Of a DNA stretch of 34,275 bases, positions 1 to 7,005 are shown one piece after another. A program made the position numbers and the translations under genes. The stretch is from NCBI RefSeq assembly GCF_936943645.1, contig NZ_CAKZJO010000006.1, positions 1 to 34,275 of the forward strand, read 5' to 3'. Position 1 is the stretch's first letter; every line of letters starts with the position of its first letter. Below the pieces are notes generated by a model. That model was not told the origin of the DNA. It saw only the letters and a program-made list of their open reading frames with translations, and did no database searches. This stretch comes from an uncultured Bradyrhizobium sp. Its GTDB lineage: Bacteria; Pseudomonadota; Alphaproteobacteria; Rhizobiales; Xanthobacteraceae.

Positions 1-1
1 G

Positions 2-55
2 CGGGGCAATCGCAGCTTCACGCACGCGAAGAAACCCATGACGCAGTACGACTAA
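2..55 (+). CDS. Possible C-terminal end of an unidentified protein (partial)
   Basis: The first bases read as an open frame of 17 codons that ends in TAA at 53-55 with the residues THAKKPMTQYD. The fragment enters from the left edge, so its start and identity cannot be seen. It would converge on mutL, with a short hairpin-forming repeat between the two stops. The frame is too short to prove coding, and it could be chance. I do not recognise a family from these residues. Confidence 0.3.
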   Translation, partial: RGNRSFTHAKKPMTQYD

Positions 56-154
56 CCCGCCCTACGAAATCACCTTCGCTGGGACTGGTTCTCTGCATCA
101 CGCAGCTCTCGTAGGGGGGGGCGCCCACGATCTCTGCGTGATCGAGGGAGGTGG

Positions 155-176
155 TGGGCACGCTTCGCTTTGCCCA
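155..176. repeat. Short palindromic element between convergent gene ends
   Basis: TGGGCA at 155-160 is exactly complementary to TGCCCA at 171-176, with a ten-base loop. The element sits just beyond the mutL stop. Its wording resembles short dispersed repeats common between Bradyrhizobium genes. It may end transcription from both sides, but there is no clear T-run. Confidence 0.4.
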
Positions 177-203
177 ACTTCCGGCACCGCCATCGCAGGC
201 CGT

Positions 204-2018
204 CTACCTTCGCCCGAACAGCTTCTCCACATCGCTCAGCTTCAACTCGACATAGGTCGGCCGGCCGTGGTTGCACTGGCCGGAGTTCGGGGTGTCCTCC
301 ATCTCGCGGAGCAGGGCGTTCATCTCCTCCGGCCGCAGCCTGCGGCCGGCGCGGACCGAGCCGTGGCAGGCCATGGTCGCCGCGACGTGCATCAGGCGGC
401 GCTCGAGCGGAAGCGCCTCGTCCCATTCGGCCATGTGCTCGGAGAGATCGCGCAGCAGGCCGCCGGCATTGGTCTTGCCGAGCAGCGAGGGCGTCTCGCG
501 CACCGCGACCGCGCCGGGGCCGAAGGATTCGATGACGAGGCCGAACGAAGCCAGCTCCTCGCTGCGCTCCAGCAGGCGCTCCACCGTCGCCTCGTCCATC
601 TCGACGATCTCCGGAATCAACAGGATCTGCCGCTGCACGCCGTTTGCGGCGAGCGAGGCCTTCAGCCGCTCATAGACGATGCGCTCATGCGCGGCGTGCT
701 GGTCGACGATGATGAGGCCGTCGCGGGTCTGCGAGACGATGTAGGTCTCGTGGATCTGCGTGCGCGCAGCACCAAGCGGGCGGTCGACGAGGTCGCCCGC
801 GGGCTGGGTCTCGATCCGCACGTCCGCGCTGGGCGCGCCGACATCGAACGCGGCCTGCGCGCGCTCGGCGAATGCAGGTGCGGCCGAGCCGTCGAATGAC
901 GGCATCGGCGCCACGGGCGCGGACGGCGAAGTGCGCCAGTCCCAGCTCGCCGGGCGCTGCGGCGTGAAAGCCGGGCGGAACGCGGACAGCGCGCTCTCGC
1001 CGCTGTTGGCGGCGGTACGGCGGCCCTCGCGGGCCAGCGCTTCCTTCAAGCCGTGCACGATCAGCGCGCGGACGAGGCCGGCGTTGCGGAAGCGCACCTC
1101 GGTCTTGGCCGGATGCACGTTGGCATCGACCTCGCGCGGATCGAGCGTGACGAACAGCGCCAGCACGGGATGGCGGTCGCGCGGCAGATAATCGGAATAG
1201 GCCGCACGCACCGCGCCCAGGATCAGCTTGTCGCGCACCGGGCGGCCGTTGACGAAGAGATATTGCCCGAGCGCGTTGGCCTTGGTGAGGGCAGGCGCGG
1301 CAGCGTAGCCGGCGACGACGACGCCCTCGCGCTCGGCATGGACCTCGATGGCGTGGCTGCGGAATTCAGCGCCGAGGATATCGCCGAGCCGCGTCAGCCG
1401 TCCGGCCGCGCCGGGCAGCGCCGCAGCCCAGGTCACCGGTGCGCGCTCTTCGCCCGCCAGCGTGAAGGTGACATCGGGCCGCGCCATGGCGAGGCGCCGC
1501 ACCACCTCGCGAATGGCTTCCGCCTCGGTGCGGTCGGTCTTCAGGAACTTCAGCCGCGCCGGGGTCGCGTAGAAGAGGTCATTGACCTCGACGCGGGTGC
1601 CATGCGCCAGCGCCGCCGGCATGATCTCGGACTTCGCGCCGCCCTCGACCGACAGCGCCCAGGCGTGCGGCTCGCTGGCATGGCGGGTCGTGATCGAGAG
1701 ACGCGCGACGGAGCCGATCGAGGGCAGCGCCTCGCCGCGGAACCCGAGGGTGCGGATCTGCAGCAGGTCCTCGTCGTCGAGCTTGGAGGTGGCGTGGCGT
1801 TCGACCGCGAGCGCGAGGTCCTTCGCGGTCATGCCGCTGCCGTCGTCGGTGATGCCGATCCGCCGCCGCCCGCCGCCGTCGGTGAAGACGTCGATCCGGC
1901 TCGCGCCGGCATCGATGGCATTCTCGACCAGCTCCTTGACCACGCTCGCCGGCCGCTCGACCACCTCGCCGGCGGCGATGCGGTTGACGACCTGTTCTGG
2001 AAGCTGGCGGACGGGCAT
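204..2018 (-). CDS. mutL: DNA mismatch repair protein MutL (endonuclease-type)
   Basis: MutL couples mismatch recognition by MutS to strand incision in the cytoplasm. The 604-residue protein begins with the GHKL ATPase core. Visible parts are the ELVENAIDAGA motif (Glu29, Asn33), DDGSGM near residue 58 and LGFRGEALPSI near residue 91. A variable linker (about 330-400) leads to the dimerisation domain. That domain holds DQHAAHERIVYE (about 438-449), which matches the DQHA-x2-E-x4-E metal site of nicking MutL proteins, and a late CNHGRP motif (about 581-586) that completes this site in the family. This argues for intrinsic endonuclease activity, as expected where MutH is absent. The length is normal. 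The ATG at 2018 gives the standard MutL N-terminus (LPEQVVNRIAAGEVVERP). It stands alone on the - strand, divergent from the ribbon-helix-helix gene. Confidence 0.98.
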   Translation of the reverse strand: MPVRQLPEQVVNRIAAGEVVERPASVVKELVENAIDAGASRIDVFTDGGGRRRIGITDDGSGMTAKDLALAVERHATSKLDDEDLLQIRTLGFRGEALPSIGSVARLSITTRHASEPHAWALSVEGGAKSEIMPAALAHGTRVEVNDLFYATPARLKFLKTDRTEAEAIREVVRRLAMARPDVTFTLAGEERAPVTWAAALPGAAGRLTRLGDILGAEFRSHAIEVHAEREGVVVAGYAAAPALTKANALGQYLFVNGRPVRDKLILGAVRAAYSDYLPRDRHPVLALFVTLDPREVDANVHPAKTEVRFRNAGLVRALIVHGLKEALAREGRRTAANSGESALSAFRPAFTPQRPASWDWRTSPSAPVAPMPSFDGSAAPAFAERAQAAFDVGAPSADVRIETQPAGDLVDRPLGAARTQIHETYIVSQTRDGLIIVDQHAAHERIVYERLKASLAANGVQRQILLIPEIVEMDEATVERLLERSEELASFGLVIESFGPGAVAVRETPSLLGKTNAGGLLRDLSEHMAEWDEALPLERRLMHVAATMACHGSVRAGRRLRPEEMNALLREMEDTPNSGQCNHGRPTYVELKLSDVEKLFGRR

Positions 2019-2270
2019 GAGGCTCTGACTTGGACTTGCGATCTGGATTCGCGGACAGCGCTATTCTAGGCCGTGTTGCGTCAAAAGCATGTGTTGGGCA
2101 ACAGCCGTCTGGCTGCCTGGGGAAGAGGGCTGCCTATCACATTGAAGACATTGGGCGTTCGAGAAAATCGCGCAGCCGGGATGGAGCGACGTTCGGGCGC
2201 CATCCTGATTGTGAGGTGCCGGGCCGCGGTGTAGCATCGTGAAAAAACGGCAACAGGACGGGAGGACGCC

Positions 2271-2588
2271 ATGTGCCATCTCTTCGCGCATCAGCCGCAA
2301 CGCGATTACGAATCCCAGACCCGCTCGTTGCGGATCGGCGGCCATTGCACCTCGATTCGGCTCGAAATGGCGTTCTGGGACACGCTGGAGGAGATCGCGG
2401 CCAAGGAGAGCATGAGCCTCGGCAAGTTCCTGACCACGCTCTACAACGAGGTGCTCGACCACCACGGCGAGGTCAACAATTTCGCCTCGCTGCTGCGGTG
2501 CTCGTGTTTGATCTATCGCTCGAAGGCGATGATGCCGGTGCAGGAGTTCAAGGCCAGCGTGGCGCCGATCCTGGATGCGGCCGAATAG
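2271..2588 (+). CDS. Ribbon-helix-helix domain protein (RHH_4 type)
   Basis: This is a small 105-residue protein. The segment from about residue 19 (SLRIGGHCTSIRLE) to about 60 reads as a DNA-binding ribbon followed by two helices, AFWDTLEEIAAKE and SLGKFLTTLYNEVLDHH. That is the layout of the RHH_4 family (PF13467), common in alphaproteobacteria. A C-terminal part with CSCLIYRSK follows. A strong ribosome binding site (GGAGG at 2261-2265) is five bases before the ATG. It probably acts as a DNA-binding regulator, but its target cannot be read from the sequence. It is transcribed alone and is followed by a palindromic repeat. Confidence 0.85.
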   Translation: MCHLFAHQPQRDYESQTRSLRIGGHCTSIRLEMAFWDTLEEIAAKESMSLGKFLTTLYNEVLDHHGEVNNFASLLRCSCLIYRSKAMMPVQEFKASVAPILDAAE

Positions 2589-2637
2589 CTGCTCCATCCG
2601 GCGTACGAGGTCGTCTCCGCTACAAGACTCCCTCCGC

Positions 2638-2724
2638 CGTCATTGCGAGGAGCACTTGCGACGAAGCAATCCAGAGTATTTCCGCGGAGGGACTCTGGAT
2701 TGCTTCGCTTCGCTCGCAATGACG
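2638..2724. repeat. Imperfect 87-bp palindromic intergenic repeat
   Basis: The outer arms CGTCATTGCGAG (from 2638) and CTCGCAATGACG (to 2724) are exactly complementary. The inner arms GAAGCAATCCAGAG and CTCTGGATTGCTTC extend the stem, with a short mismatched stretch between them. The element fills the gap between the convergent ribbon-helix-helix gene and the GMC oxidoreductase gene. Elements with this wording are very common between Bradyrhizobium genes, and this one may also serve as a two-way terminator. Confidence 0.85.
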
Positions 2725-2742
2725 GGGAGAGAAACCTGCCTC

Positions 2743-4311
2743 TCAAATCTCCTTCTTCTGCATCGCCCCCGCAATGTAATCCGCCTGGCGGATCGCCAGC
2801 GCGACGATGGTCAGGGTCGGGTTGCAGGCCGCGCCGCTGGTGAACTGGCTGCCATCGGAGACGAACAGGTTCTTGACGTCGTGGCTCTGGCCGAACTTGT
2901 TGACCACGCCGTCGCGCGCCTTCTCGCTCATTCTGTTGGTGCCGAGATTATGCGTGCTCGGATAAGGCGGGGTCGGATAGGTCACGGTGGCGCCGACGGC
3001 GTCGTAGACCGCCGCGCCCTGCTTGTAAGCGTGGGCGCGCATCGCGAGGTCGTTGGGATGATCGTCGAAATGCACGCTGGCGACCGGCTGTCCATGCTTG
3101 TCCTTCACGACGGGATCAAGCGTGATGCGGTTGGTCTCCTGCGGCATGTCCTCGCCGACCAGCCACATGCCGGCCATCCGGGGATAGCCGTCGAGCGCCG
3201 AGGTGAACGAGCGTCCCCAGGCACCGGGATTGAGGAACGCCGCCATGAAGGGCAGGCCGATCGACAGCGTCTCCATCTCGTAGCCGCCGACGAAGCCGCG
3301 CTTCGGGTTGTTCGCGGCCTCGTCGCGGATGATGCCGGCCATGGTGGTGCCGCGATACATGTGCACGGATTTCTCGAACACGGCGTAGACGCTGCCGGTC
3401 ATGTGGCGCATGTAGTTGCGACCGACCTGTCCCGATGAATTGCCGAGGCCGTCGGGGAACATGCTCGAGGCGCTGTTGAGCAGCAGCCGCGGGCTTTCGA
3501 TCGAGTTGCCGGCGACCGCGACGATGCGCGCCTTTTGGCGCTGCATCGCGCCGCTCCCGTCGGCATAGACGACGCCGGTCACCTTGCCGCCGGCATCATG
3601 CTCGATCTTGATCGCCATGCTGCTCGGCCGCACTTCGAGATTGCCGGTGGCCTCGCCCTTGGGGATCTCGGTGTAGAGCGTCGACCATTTCGCGCCGGAT
3701 TTGCAGCCCTGGAAGCAGAAGCCGATCTGCTGGCAGGAACCGCGTCCGTCGCGCGGCTGGCTGTTGATCGCCATGTTGCCGGTGTGCACGGTCTTGTAGC
3801 CGAGCTTCTTCGCGCCGGCTTCCAGCACCTTGAAGTTATTGTTGCCGGGAAGCCCGGGGATGCCGTTGGTGCGGGTCACGCCCATCTTGTCCTCGGCCTT
3901 GGCGTACCACGGCTCCATCTCGGCCAGCGTCACCGGCCAGTCCAGGAGGTTGGCACCGGGAATGCTGCCGTAAGTGCTCTTCACCTTGAATTCGTGCTCG
4001 TCGAAGCGCAGCGAGGCGCCGGCCCAATGCGTTGTCGAGCCGCCGACCGCCTTGACGATCCAGGCCGGCAGTCCCGAAAAATCCTTGGCGACGCGCCAGG
4101 TCCCCGACGTGGTGCGGGCATCGGTCCAGGCGAGCTGGGAAAAGCTCTCCCATTCGTCGTTGACGAAGTCGTGGTTCTCGATGCGGGGACCCGCTTCGAG
4201 GATGACAACCTTGACGCCCTTCTGCGCGAGCTCGTTGCCCAGCGTGCCGCCGCCGGCACCGGAGCCGACGATCACCACAACGCTGGAATCGTTCAGATCG
4301 AATTTTGCCAT
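2743..4311 (-). CDS. GMC-family FAD-dependent oxidoreductase (dehydrogenase large subunit)
   Basis: This 522-residue flavoprotein probably oxidises an alcohol or sugar-type substrate and passes electrons to a cytochrome. The N-terminus has the FAD dinucleotide motif VIVGSGAGGG (about 14-22) and the ribose-binding VVILEAG. Near the C-terminus are His454 (HNLGTNRM) and Asn497 (CNPTLTIVALA), the usual GMC catalytic positions. Three cysteines at 193, 199 and 203 (C-x5-C-x3-C) recall the iron-sulfur site of bacterial FAD-glucose dehydrogenase catalytic subunits. The protein has no signal peptide. In related complexes it is carried through the Tat pathway by the small subunit, which is encoded directly upstream. 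AGGAGA lies seven bases before the ATG. It is the last gene of a four-gene operon. The substrate is unknown. Confidence 0.9.
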   Translation of the reverse strand: MAKFDLNDSSVVVIVGSGAGGGTLGNELAQKGVKVVILEAGPRIENHDFVNDEWESFSQLAWTDARTTSGTWRVAKDFSGLPAWIVKAVGGSTTHWAGASLRFDEHEFKVKSTYGSIPGANLLDWPVTLAEMEPWYAKAEDKMGVTRTNGIPGLPGNNNFKVLEAGAKKLGYKTVHTGNMAINSQPRDGRGSCQQIGFCFQGCKSGAKWSTLYTEIPKGEATGNLEVRPSSMAIKIEHDAGGKVTGVVYADGSGAMQRQKARIVAVAGNSIESPRLLLNSASSMFPDGLGNSSGQVGRNYMRHMTGSVYAVFEKSVHMYRGTTMAGIIRDEAANNPKRGFVGGYEMETLSIGLPFMAAFLNPGAWGRSFTSALDGYPRMAGMWLVGEDMPQETNRITLDPVVKDKHGQPVASVHFDDHPNDLAMRAHAYKQGAAVYDAVGATVTYPTPPYPSTHNLGTNRMSEKARDGVVNKFGQSHDVKNLFVSDGSQFTSGAACNPTLTIVALAIRQADYIAGAMQKKEI

Positions 4312-4341
4312 ATGCGTTCTCCTGAACCGTTGGGTGGCGGT

Positions 4342-4890
4342 TTAAGCCTTCGGCAGCCAGTCGATGTCGGCGAAGCCGCGGTTGATGTAGCCGCCGTGCT
4401 CGGCGGAAGAGCCCTCGTAGCCGAAGCGCGGCCAGACCTCCTTCTGGTTGTAGAGCGAGACGATGAGGTCGCCGCGTACCTTCTGGAAGAAGTCGCTTTG
4501 CTCGATCTCCTTCAGCAGCACGACGCGGTCGGCTTCCCAGGGCACTTCGGCGTAAGCCATCTTGTGGCGATCCTTCGCGTTCTGGTCGAGCCGCGCGATG
4601 CCGTCGCTGATCAGCGATTTGACGGACGCGTCCTTGGCCGCCTTGCCGTCCCACGGCTTGATCGCGGTGATGTAGTAGCTGTCACCGAGCACGTCGTGCG
4701 GATAGATGTCGCGCGCGACCTTCAGCAGCGTCTTCATCGTGGCGGGCGAGAGCGCGGTAGCGTCGTCGGCCCAGGCATCCTCGATACTGACGGCGACGCC
4801 GGTCGCGACAGCCACGACCGGCACGGCGGTGGCCGCGCCCTTGAGAAAGACGCGGCGGCTGTGCTTGCTTCGACGATCGACTTCTCTCAT
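4342..4890 (-). CDS. Gluconate 2-dehydrogenase subunit 3 family protein (Tat-exported small subunit)
   Basis: This 182-residue protein opens with a twin-arginine signal, SRRVFLKGAA at residues 11-20. A hydrophobic stretch and a likely cleavage site near AWADD follow. The mature part fits the gluconate 2-dehydrogenase subunit 3 family, the small (gamma) subunit that escorts and stabilises GMC flavoproteins at the outer face of the inner membrane. GGAGG is six bases before the ATG. The gene lies 30 bases upstream of the GMC subunit, which strongly supports one complex. It lies 40 bases downstream of the VOC gene. The family assignment is from domain pattern, and the partner role is inferred from the neighbour. 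Confidence 0.88.
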   Translation of the reverse strand: MREVDRRSKHSRRVFLKGAATAVPVVAVATGVAVSIEDAWADDATALSPATMKTLLKVARDIYPHDVLGDSYYITAIKPWDGKAAKDASVKSLISDGIARLDQNAKDRHKMAYAEVPWEADRVVLLKEIEQSDFFQKVRGDLIVSLYNQKEVWPRFGYEGSSAEHGGYINRGFADIDWLPKA

Positions 4891-4930
4891 GGCATTCCTC
4901 CGTGGATTTTTATGATTTGGATTGTCGTTG

Positions 4931-5326
4931 TCAGCCGAAGCGTCCGCCTCGCTGGATCACCTCGATCTTGTAGCCGTCGGGATCGCTGACGAAGAAGAAG
5001 CGCGCCAGCGTCTTGCCGTCGTGCTTGAAGTCGCGCAGCGGCCCCGGCGCGAGTTCTTCGCGCTCGAAACGGGCGTGCTCGGCATCGAGATCCTCGACCA
5101 CGACGGCGAGATGGCCGTAGCCGTCACCGAGCTGGTACGGCTCCTTGCGATCGAAATTCACGGTCAACTCGACCTCGAAAGGTGAGGAGGGGTGACGCAG
5201 ATAGATCAGAGCGAAGTCGGAAAACTTCAGATGGTCGGCGACCTCGAGGCCGAAGGCGCGCTTGTAGAAATCGAGCGCGCGTGCCACGTCGCGCACGCGG
5301 ATCATGGAATGAACGGGCTTGGCCAT
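4931..5326 (-). CDS. VOC-family / glyoxalase I-like protein
   Basis: This 131-residue protein shows two beta-alpha-beta-beta-beta modules of the vicinal oxygen chelate fold. The likely metal ligands are placed as in glyoxalase I: His near residue 6 (KPVHSMIRV), Glu in FEVELT, His in GYGHLAVVVED and Glu near the end (YKIEVIQ). It may act on methylglyoxal-glutathione or another small metabolite. Its start codon directly abuts the stop of the cytochrome c gene (TGA-ATG), so the two are translationally coupled. Its place inside a dehydrogenase operon suggests it may handle a reactive product of that enzyme, but this is inference. Other VOC enzymes cannot be excluded. Confidence 0.85.
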   Translation of the reverse strand: MAKPVHSMIRVRDVARALDFYKRAFGLEVADHLKFSDFALIYLRHPSSPFEVELTVNFDRKEPYQLGDGYGHLAVVVEDLDAEHARFEREELAPGPLRDFKHDGKTLARFFFVSDPDGYKIEVIQRGGRFG

Positions 5327-5713
5327 TCAGTTCTGCTCCCTCAGGTAGGCGATGATGGCGGCGCGCGTCTCGGGCTTGGCCTGGCGGTAGGCCATGACCA
5401 CACCGGGAATGACGGCTTGCGGATTGGTCAGCCAGGCGTCGAGCCGGGCGTCATCCCAGGCGAAGTCGGCTTTCGACAGCGCCTCCGAATATTTGAAACC
5501 TTCAATCTTGCCGGCAGGGCGTCCCACGACCTTCACCAGCGGCGGGCCCTGCCGCATCGGCTCCGACAGGCTCAACGTGTGACACACCGCGCATTGCTGC
5601 TTGAAGAGTGTTGCGCCGTCCGGCGGTTTTGCGGCGGGCATAGGCATTTGCGCGTCGGCAACCCGCGCCATCAGCACCGTCGCGGTGCACAATCCCAGCA
5701 CGATCACGCGCAT
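5327..5713 (-). CDS. Class I c-type cytochrome, exported
   Basis: This 128-residue protein has a signal peptide (about residues 1-22). It carries one haem-binding site, CAVCH, with Cys41, Cys44 and His45, and the distal ligand is probably Met107 in VVMAYR. The length and layout are those of a small class I monohaem cytochrome c. As first gene of the operon with a VOC protein, a Tat-carried subunit and a GMC flavoprotein, it is the likely electron acceptor of the dehydrogenase in the periplasm. The ATG at 5713 is chosen because it gives a clean signal peptide. An in-frame ATG at 5734 would add seven residues, and neither has a strong ribosome binding site. Confidence 0.9.
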   Translation of the reverse strand: MRVIVLGLCTATVLMARVADAQMPMPAAKPPDGATLFKQQCAVCHTLSLSEPMRQGPPLVKVVGRPAGKIEGFKYSEALSKADFAWDDARLDAWLTNPQAVIPGVVMAYRQAKPETRAAIIAYLREQN

Positions 5714-6014
5714 CGTTAGCAGCCGTCCATCCACATCAACGTGCGCAAACTCTAGGCGGCGTCAGATGGGCGGTGGTAGTAGCGGGCTGTTTCGCCGCGC
5801 ACCGGGATGTTCACCGTGTGTGTTGTTCCGCCCCGCCTTATATGCGGAGCACAATTCCGCGAAACCGCCGTCAAATCCTTAAACGATCACCACACGATGC
5901 GCATTGCATGGCATTCGCGCCGCTCGAATTCTCGACGCAATACAATGGTCCGGTGCAGATGAGCGGCGTGACAGCCGCCGGGCCATTCATCGCGAACAAA
6001 TCCAGGAGAAATGG

Positions 6015-6317
6015 ATGAAGTTGGTCAAGACCTCGATGATCGCGTGCGCTCTTTCGGCCCTCGTCGCGGCGCCCGTCCTCGCGCAAAGCGCGCCGCCCGC
6101 CAAGTCGGGCGGCACCGTGCAGAGCAAACCCATGCAAGGCAGCACGATGGGCAGCGGTGATGAGGAGATGAATGCCCAGCCCGGTGCGGCGGGCGAGAAG
6201 ACCGGCATGAAATCGACCAAAGGCACCAGAGGCACGGTCGGCACCACGGGCAGCGCTGCGCACAAGGGAACGACCGACGATACCGCGACGGGTGGCGCTA
6301 CGGGTAAACGTTACTAG
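6015..6317 (+). CDS. Small secreted low-complexity protein, function unknown
   Basis: The 100-residue product begins with a clear signal peptide that probably ends at VLAQSAPPAK (about residue 23). The rest is low in complexity and rich in Gly, Thr, Ser, Lys and Met (for example GTRGTVGTTGSAAHKGTT), and it is probably disordered in the periplasm. No family is recognised. The start is fixed by AGGAGA at 6004-6009, five bases before the ATG. Longer in-frame starts upstream lack such a site. It is divergent from the cytochrome operon and is followed by a terminator-like hairpin. Confidence 0.75.
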   Translation: MKLVKTSMIACALSALVAAPVLAQSAPPAKSGGTVQSKPMQGSTMGSGDEEMNAQPGAAGEKTGMKSTKGTRGTVGTTGSAAHKGTTDDTATGGATGKRY

Positions 6318-6339
6318 CCTGCCGAATGGCATTGCAGAA

Positions 6340-6368
6340 CTCCGGTCGCCCCCGCGGCCGGAGCTTTT
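6340..6368 (+). terminator. Rho-independent-type terminator of the small secreted gene
   Basis: CTCCGG at 6340-6345 pairs with CCGGAG at 6358-6363 around a GC-rich loop and is followed by CTTTTG. It lies 22 bases after the stop codon of the secreted protein gene. Confidence 0.6.
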
Positions 6369-6379
6369 GCTGCGCCGGA

Positions 6380-6432
6380 GCGTTTTCGAGCGAAGTGGGC
6401 ACCGGTTCGCGTGAAGAAAACGCGTCAAACAA
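6380..6432. repeat. Dispersed rhizobial-type repeat with GCGTTTTC/GAAAACGC arms
   Basis: GCGTTTTC starting at 6380 is complementary to GAAAACGC ending at 6422. Between them is a core (GAAGTGGGCACCGGTTCGCG) that I recognise as a wording repeated many times between genes of Bradyrhizobium and relatives. It sits between two terminators in a convergent gap. No coding sequence is present. Confidence 0.7.
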
Positions 6433-6439
6433 GAATTGA

Positions 6440-6474
6440 GAGCTTCGGTTCTGATGCAATCAGAGCCGAAGCTC
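6440..6474 (-). terminator. Long hairpin terminator of arfB
   Basis: GAGCTTCGG from 6440 pairs with CCGAAGCTC ending at 6474. The stem extends through TTCTGAT / ATCAGAG with one mismatch, for about 16 pairs around a tiny loop. Read on the - strand it touches the arfB stop and is followed by a T-rich stretch, as expected for an intrinsic terminator. Confidence 0.7.
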
Positions 6475-6890
6475 TAGTCGTTGAAGCGGCCGCCGCGGCC
6501 GGCCTTGACGTCGCTGCGGCGTTTCTTGCCGTCGAGCCGGCGCTGCTTGGAGGCGTAGGTCGGTCGCGTTGCGCGGCGCGGTGTTGGCCGGATCATCGCC
6601 TCGGTCAGGATCGCAACGAGCCGGTCGATGGCGTCCTGGCGATTGCGCTCCTGGGTGCGGAAGCGCTGGGCGTGGATCACGATCACGCCGTCCTTGGTCA
6701 TGCGCTGGCCAGCGATGCGGGCAAGGCGGATCGCCGCATCCTCGGGGATGGTCAGCTTGCGCGTGTCGAAGCGCAATTGGGCCGAGGTCGAGACCTTGTT
6801 GACGTTCTGCCCGCCCGGGCCGGAGGCACGGACAAAGTCGATCTCGATGTCGTCCTCGTCGATGACGAGATCGCGGGATATCCGCAGCAT
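6474..6890 (-). CDS. arfB: Alternative ribosome-rescue peptidyl-tRNA hydrolase ArfB
   Basis: ArfB frees ribosomes stalled at the end of non-stop mRNAs by hydrolysing the peptidyl-tRNA. The 138-residue protein has the catalytic GGQ at residues 26-28 within RASGPGGQNVNKVST. It lacks the codon-recognition domains of normal release factors, as this family does. The C-terminal tail is strongly basic (KQRRLDGKKRRSDVKAGRGG), matching the part that enters the empty mRNA channel. The length is typical. It is a single - strand gene, with a hairpin terminator at its end. Confidence 0.95.
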   Translation of the reverse strand: MLRISRDLVIDEDDIEIDFVRASGPGGQNVNKVSTSAQLRFDTRKLTIPEDAAIRLARIAGQRMTKDGVIVIHAQRFRTQERNRQDAIDRLVAILTEAMIRPTPRRATRPTYASKQRRLDGKKRRSDVKAGRGGRFND

Positions 6891-6960
6891 GATGGCACCA
6901 TTCGTGATGTCCGGACATATCGCGGACGTCTACGTTCGGCAATGGCGCATCCTGGAAACG

Positions 6961-6989
6961 TGAATGGCCGGGCGGAGCCCGGCCATTCA
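6961..6989 (-). terminator. Perfect 13-bp hairpin after the M16 peptidase operon
   Basis: TGAATGGCCGGGC (6961-6973) and GCCCGGCCATTCA (6977-6989) are exact inverted copies around GGA. It lies 17 bases beyond the stop of the second M16 gene and probably ends its transcript. The T-run on the - strand is short (CGTTT). Confidence 0.65.
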
Positions 6990-7005
6990 GCGGACGTCAG
7001 GGGTG

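Noticed and set aside
5941..5946. TACAAT as -10 promoter of the small secreted gene
   Set aside because: No acceptable -35 element stands 16-18 bases upstream, so the promoter is not supported.
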